Source of the DNA: Polaromonas sp.
GTDB taxonomy: Bacteria > Pseudomonadota > Gammaproteobacteria > Burkholderiales > Burkholderiaceae_C
Assembly: GCA_025352405.1 (NCBI GenBank)
Contig: JANXTM010000211.1
Span: forward strand, 1-38,664
DNA: 38,664 bases
Reading direction: 5' to 3'
In this document: positions 36,147-38,664 of the stretch, piece by piece
Layout: each line of letters starts with the position of its first letter
Numbering within the stretch: the stretch's first letter is position 1
Notes under the pieces: model-generated
The model's database searches: none
Told to the model about the DNA's origin: nothing
The model's input: only the letters and a program-made list of their open reading frames with translations
Program-made: the position numbers and the translations under genes

Positions 36147-38664
36147 TCAGGTCACAAGGCTGTAGTTGGCCGACGTGGCGTGGCTGAAATAACGTCGGCT
36201 GATGTGGTCTGACAATGCAAGCGCCGAAGCTTGGCAATTTTCAAGTTGCGACACCAGATCTGCGTAGTCTGAATTAGCCCCTGAAGTTGGCAGCAGGGTG
36301 TCACGCCCCGTCAATACCCAATAGGCTGGGTCAGGCAAGTCTGCCGCCAGATCGGTCAGGTCACTGGAGGTGCTGGTGGCGAGTTTTGTCAGGCGGTTTT
36401 TCAGCGTGTGAATAACCCAGCTTAAAGAACGCGGGTTGTCCCGATCGAGCACCAGCAGGTCAAGCAGCGCCGGTATGTCGCGCCGTTGGTGGTATTGGGC
36501 ATGAAAGGTGATGGTGCTGTCAAACAGCGCCACCATGGCGCTAAAACCGCCTTCGTCGCATACCGCTCCGGTTTGGAACCCTTTGGCAAGCGCGTCGGAC
36601 AGCATGCTCAGGCGCTCGATATTGCGTCCAATGCTCAGCAGGCGCCAGCCGTCGTCGCGCATCATGCGGTCAGTCTGGGCGCCCGTCATGGCGGCCAGAA
36701 AGCCGCTGGCCGCTTCGAGCGCGCGCAGGGCTTCTACCGGCGAATATTCCATGGCGTGGGCGGCCATTTGTCCTTCGGCCTTGAAAGCCGCGCAACGGCT
36801 GAGAAAATCAGTTTCGGTGCGCACAATGACGTGCCATTGCTCTTGCGACAAGCGCTCGCGCACGGCCGATGCGGCACTTTTGAGGGCGCTCAGGTTAAAA
36901 CCCACACTGGTGGGCTGCTCGGTGCTGGTCAGGCTTGCAATCAATGAGCGCTCAAAGACCCGGCGCGCATGCGTCGCCGGAGGCACGGTGTCCAGCACCA
37001 AAGAGTTGCCCACGGCCATGACGGTCAGCCAGGCCAGCAGCGGTTGTGACGACTGGTCTTCACCGCCGAGACATTGCAGGCTCAGTTGGGCCAGCCGCAG
37101 GGAGTTTTCAGCACGCTCGGTGTAGCGGCCCAGCCAGAACAGGTTTTCGGCTGCGCGGCTGGTCACCGGTTGTTTACGGTTTAAAAAATTTGCGGCGTGC
37201 GCCGGGGTAGCCTGATGCGCATTGGGCAACTCGGCATGGTGGCCCGGCGCAGCCCTGGCCGACGCGGGCAAGTTCGGCGCGGGCGGTGTTTGATCAAACC
37301 CGCCGAGCGCCCACACATCGGCACTGCTGCCGCCGTGCTGCATGGATGCGATGTTTTCGTTTTTACCCGCCAGCCGCGCCAGCCCGCCTGGCAACACCTG
37401 CCACGAGCCCGCACCGTCAGGTACTGCAAACACTCGCAACATGGCCGAACGGGGTGCGATTTTCTCGCCTTGCCAGGTCGGGGTTTGGGACAACGGCAAA
37501 TAGGCCTGCACGGTGTAGTCTTCGCCCTGCCTGACAATGCGCCCGGCCCACTCATCGAGCGCGCGCTGGCTGAGCGTGTGGCCTATGACCGACGCCATGC
37601 CAGAGCCCGGATAGGTGGGTTTGATCACGCAATTTTTAAGTTGCGGCAGCATGTCCTGCATCACGGCTTGTTCACCGCACCACCAGGTTGGCAGCGATGG
37701 CATGGCAAGCGTTTCGCCTAGCAGGTGCCGCGACAGCGCGGGCAAAAAACCCAGCAGGGCGCTGGATTCAAGAAAAGCTGACCCGGGCGCGTTGGCAATC
37801 TGAACGTTACCGGCACGGATCACCTGCAGCAAGCCGGGCACTCCGAGCGTTGAGTCGGAGCGCAATTCAAGCGGATCGAGGTATTCATCGTCGAGCCGCT
37901 TGAGCAGACCGTGCACGGGCTCCAGCCCCTGCAGTGTTTTGAGGTACAGCCGCTCGTTGCGCACCAGCAGGTCGCTGCCCTCCACCAGGCTCAGACCCAG
38001 GTAGCGGGCGAGGTAGGCATGCTCGAAATAGGTTTCGTTGTACGGCCCTGGCGTCAGCAACACGATGCGGCTGTCTGCCACCGGACACAGCGTCCGCATG
38101 CCATCGACCAGCGCCTTGTATGAGGCCGCCAGCCGCTGCACTTTCATCTCCCGGAAGGCCTCAGGAAAAAGCAGGGAAATGGTTTGGCGGTTTTCCAGCA
38201 GATAGCCCAGACCGGACGGCGCTTGCGTACGCTGCGAAACCACCCACCAGTGGCCGTCCGGACCGCGTGCGAGGTCAAAGGCCGCAATATGCAAAAACAT
38301 GCCGCCAGCAGGTTTTACGCCTTGCATGGCGCGCAGGTAACCTGGGTGGCCCTGCACCAGCGCTGCGGGCAGCAAACCTTTGGACAGCAGCGTTTGCGGC
38401 CCGTACACATCAGCCATCACGTGGTTCAGCAGTCGGGTGCGCTGCGTGATGCCGACTTCAATTTCAGCCCAGTCAGTGGGCGACAAAATCATTGGAAACA
38501 AGTCCAGCGACCAGGGGCGCTGGGGCCCGTTGGCGTCGGCATAGACGTTGTAGGTCACACCGTTGTCGCGAATCTTGCGGCGCAGGTTGGCGGTACGGCG
38601 GTTCAGGTCGTGAAAACCGTCGGTACCCAGAAAATTAAAAAACGTGGTCCAGGATTTGGAAAGA
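36147..38664 (-). CDS. Circularly permuted ATP-grasp / alpha-E fusion protein, 5' end beyond the window
   Basis: The frame runs open to the right window edge, so the start is not in view; at least 838 residues are present. The visible N-terminal part includes FLGTDGFHDLNRRTANLRRK and NGVTYNVYADANGPQRPW, typical of the circularly permuted ATP-grasp (DUF404/407) family, continuing through LTPGPYNETYFEHAYLARYLG, the basic NCVIKPTYPGSG and the EDYTVQAYLPLSQ region. A low-complexity Pro/Ala/His linker (about 37190-37290) joins it to an alpha-helical alpha-E domain (from AENLFWLGRYTERAENSLRL to the end). In many bacteria these are separate genes; here they are one chain. The expected role is an ATP-dependent amide ligase. 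It precedes the transglutaminase-like gene in one operon. Confidence 0.92.
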   Translation of the reverse strand, partial: LSKSWTTFFNFLGTDGFHDLNRRTANLRRKIRDNGVTYNVYADANGPQRPWSLDLFPMILSPTDWAEIEVGITQRTRLLNHVMADVYGPQTLLSKGLLPAALVQGHPGYLRAMQGVKPAGGMFLHIAAFDLARGPDGHWWVVSQRTQAPSGLGYLLENRQTISLLFPEAFREMKVQRLAASYKALVDGMRTLCPVADSRIVLLTPGPYNETYFEHAYLARYLGLSLVEGSDLLVRNERLYLKTLQGLEPVHGLLKRLDDEYLDPLELRSDSTLGVPGLLQVIRAGNVQIANAPGSAFLESSALLGFLPALSRHLLGETLAMPSLPTWWCGEQAVMQDMLPQLKNCVIKPTYPGSGMASVIGHTLSQRALDEWAGRIVRQGEDYTVQAYLPLSQTPTWQGEKIAPRSAMLRVFAVPDGAGSWQVLPGGLARLAGKNENIASMQHGGSSADVWALGGFDQTPPAPNLPASARAAPGHHAELPNAHQATPAHAANFLNRKQPVTSRAAENLFWLGRYTERAENSLRLAQLSLQCLGGEDQSSQPLLAWLTVMAVGNSLVLDTVPPATHARRVFERSLIASLTSTEQPTSVGFNLSALKSAASAVRERLSQEQWHVIVRTETDFLSRCAAFKAEGQMAAHAMEYSPVEALRALEAASGFLAAMTGAQTDRMMRDDGWRLLSIGRNIERLSMLSDALAKGFQTGAVCDEGGFSAMVALFDSTITFHAQYHQRRDIPALLDLLVLDRDNPRSLSWVIHTLKNRLTKLATSTSSDLTDLAADLPDPAYWVLTGRDTLLPTSGANSDYADLVSQLENCQASALALSDHISRRYFSHATSANYSLVT

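Noticed and set aside
36147..38558. ATP-grasp protein starting at GTG 38558
   Set aside because: The same frame continues upstream with family-typical sequence (FLGTDGFHDLNRR) to the window edge, so the true start is outside.

Overview
The window reads as chromosomal core sequence from a Gram-negative betaproteobacterium, most likely order Burkholderiales, family Comamonadaceae (Polaromonas/Rhodoferax-like). The reasons are the pyrG-kdsA-(DUF1330)-eno-ftsB run, an orphan Bug-type (tripartite tricarboxylate) binding protein, LPS and outer-membrane genes (kdsA, bamC), and lipoproteins with LAAC/LTGC/LAGC lipoboxes. The genus is inferred from gene order and protein character, not from a database search. 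I found no rRNA, tRNA, CRISPR array, IS element or prophage. Coding density is high, and no gene-free stretch exceeds about 245 bases.

Left part (1-11,800): a partial glycine-zipper lipoprotein; a tsaE-amiC pair that overlaps divergent queG at their 5' ends; an AEC-family permease divergent from an orphan Bug protein; xerD; cfa; a stand-alone methyltransferase; a DUF455 ferritin-like protein; a gamma-carbonic anhydrase; and hslO (Hsp33), convergent with a small uncharacterised gene that ends the ftsB operon.

Middle part (11,800-27,730): the minus-strand operon pyrG-kdsA-DUF1330-eno-ftsB-hypothetical (CTP, KDO, glycolysis, divisome); divergent coaBC-dut; a SlyB-like lipoprotein with a structured leader; a SlyD-like FKBP divergent from a RoxA/YcfD-type ribosomal oxygenase, which overlaps an unknown gene; an extremely alanine-rich lipoprotein with its own promoter-like leader and a strong terminator; dapA-bamC-MBL hydrolase; and an MFS transporter followed by a tiny membrane protein, an SDR and a methyltransferase.

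Right part (27,730-38,664): parE, a lytic transglycosylase, a membrane protein with a degenerate GGDEF domain, and parC in tight succession, so topoisomerase IV genes bracket cell-envelope genes; then a RidA-family protein; then a two-gene operon of a circularly permuted ATP-grasp/alpha-E fusion and a transglutaminase-like protein, a predicted amide-bond-forming/cleaving system without an established substrate.

The most distinctive non-coding signal is a dispersed element of exactly 39 bp (four clear copies at 3391, 9534, 26267 and 34514, plus one possible decayed copy at 25281). One copy lies in frame inside the DUF455 gene and another supplies the start codon and first codons of the SDR gene.
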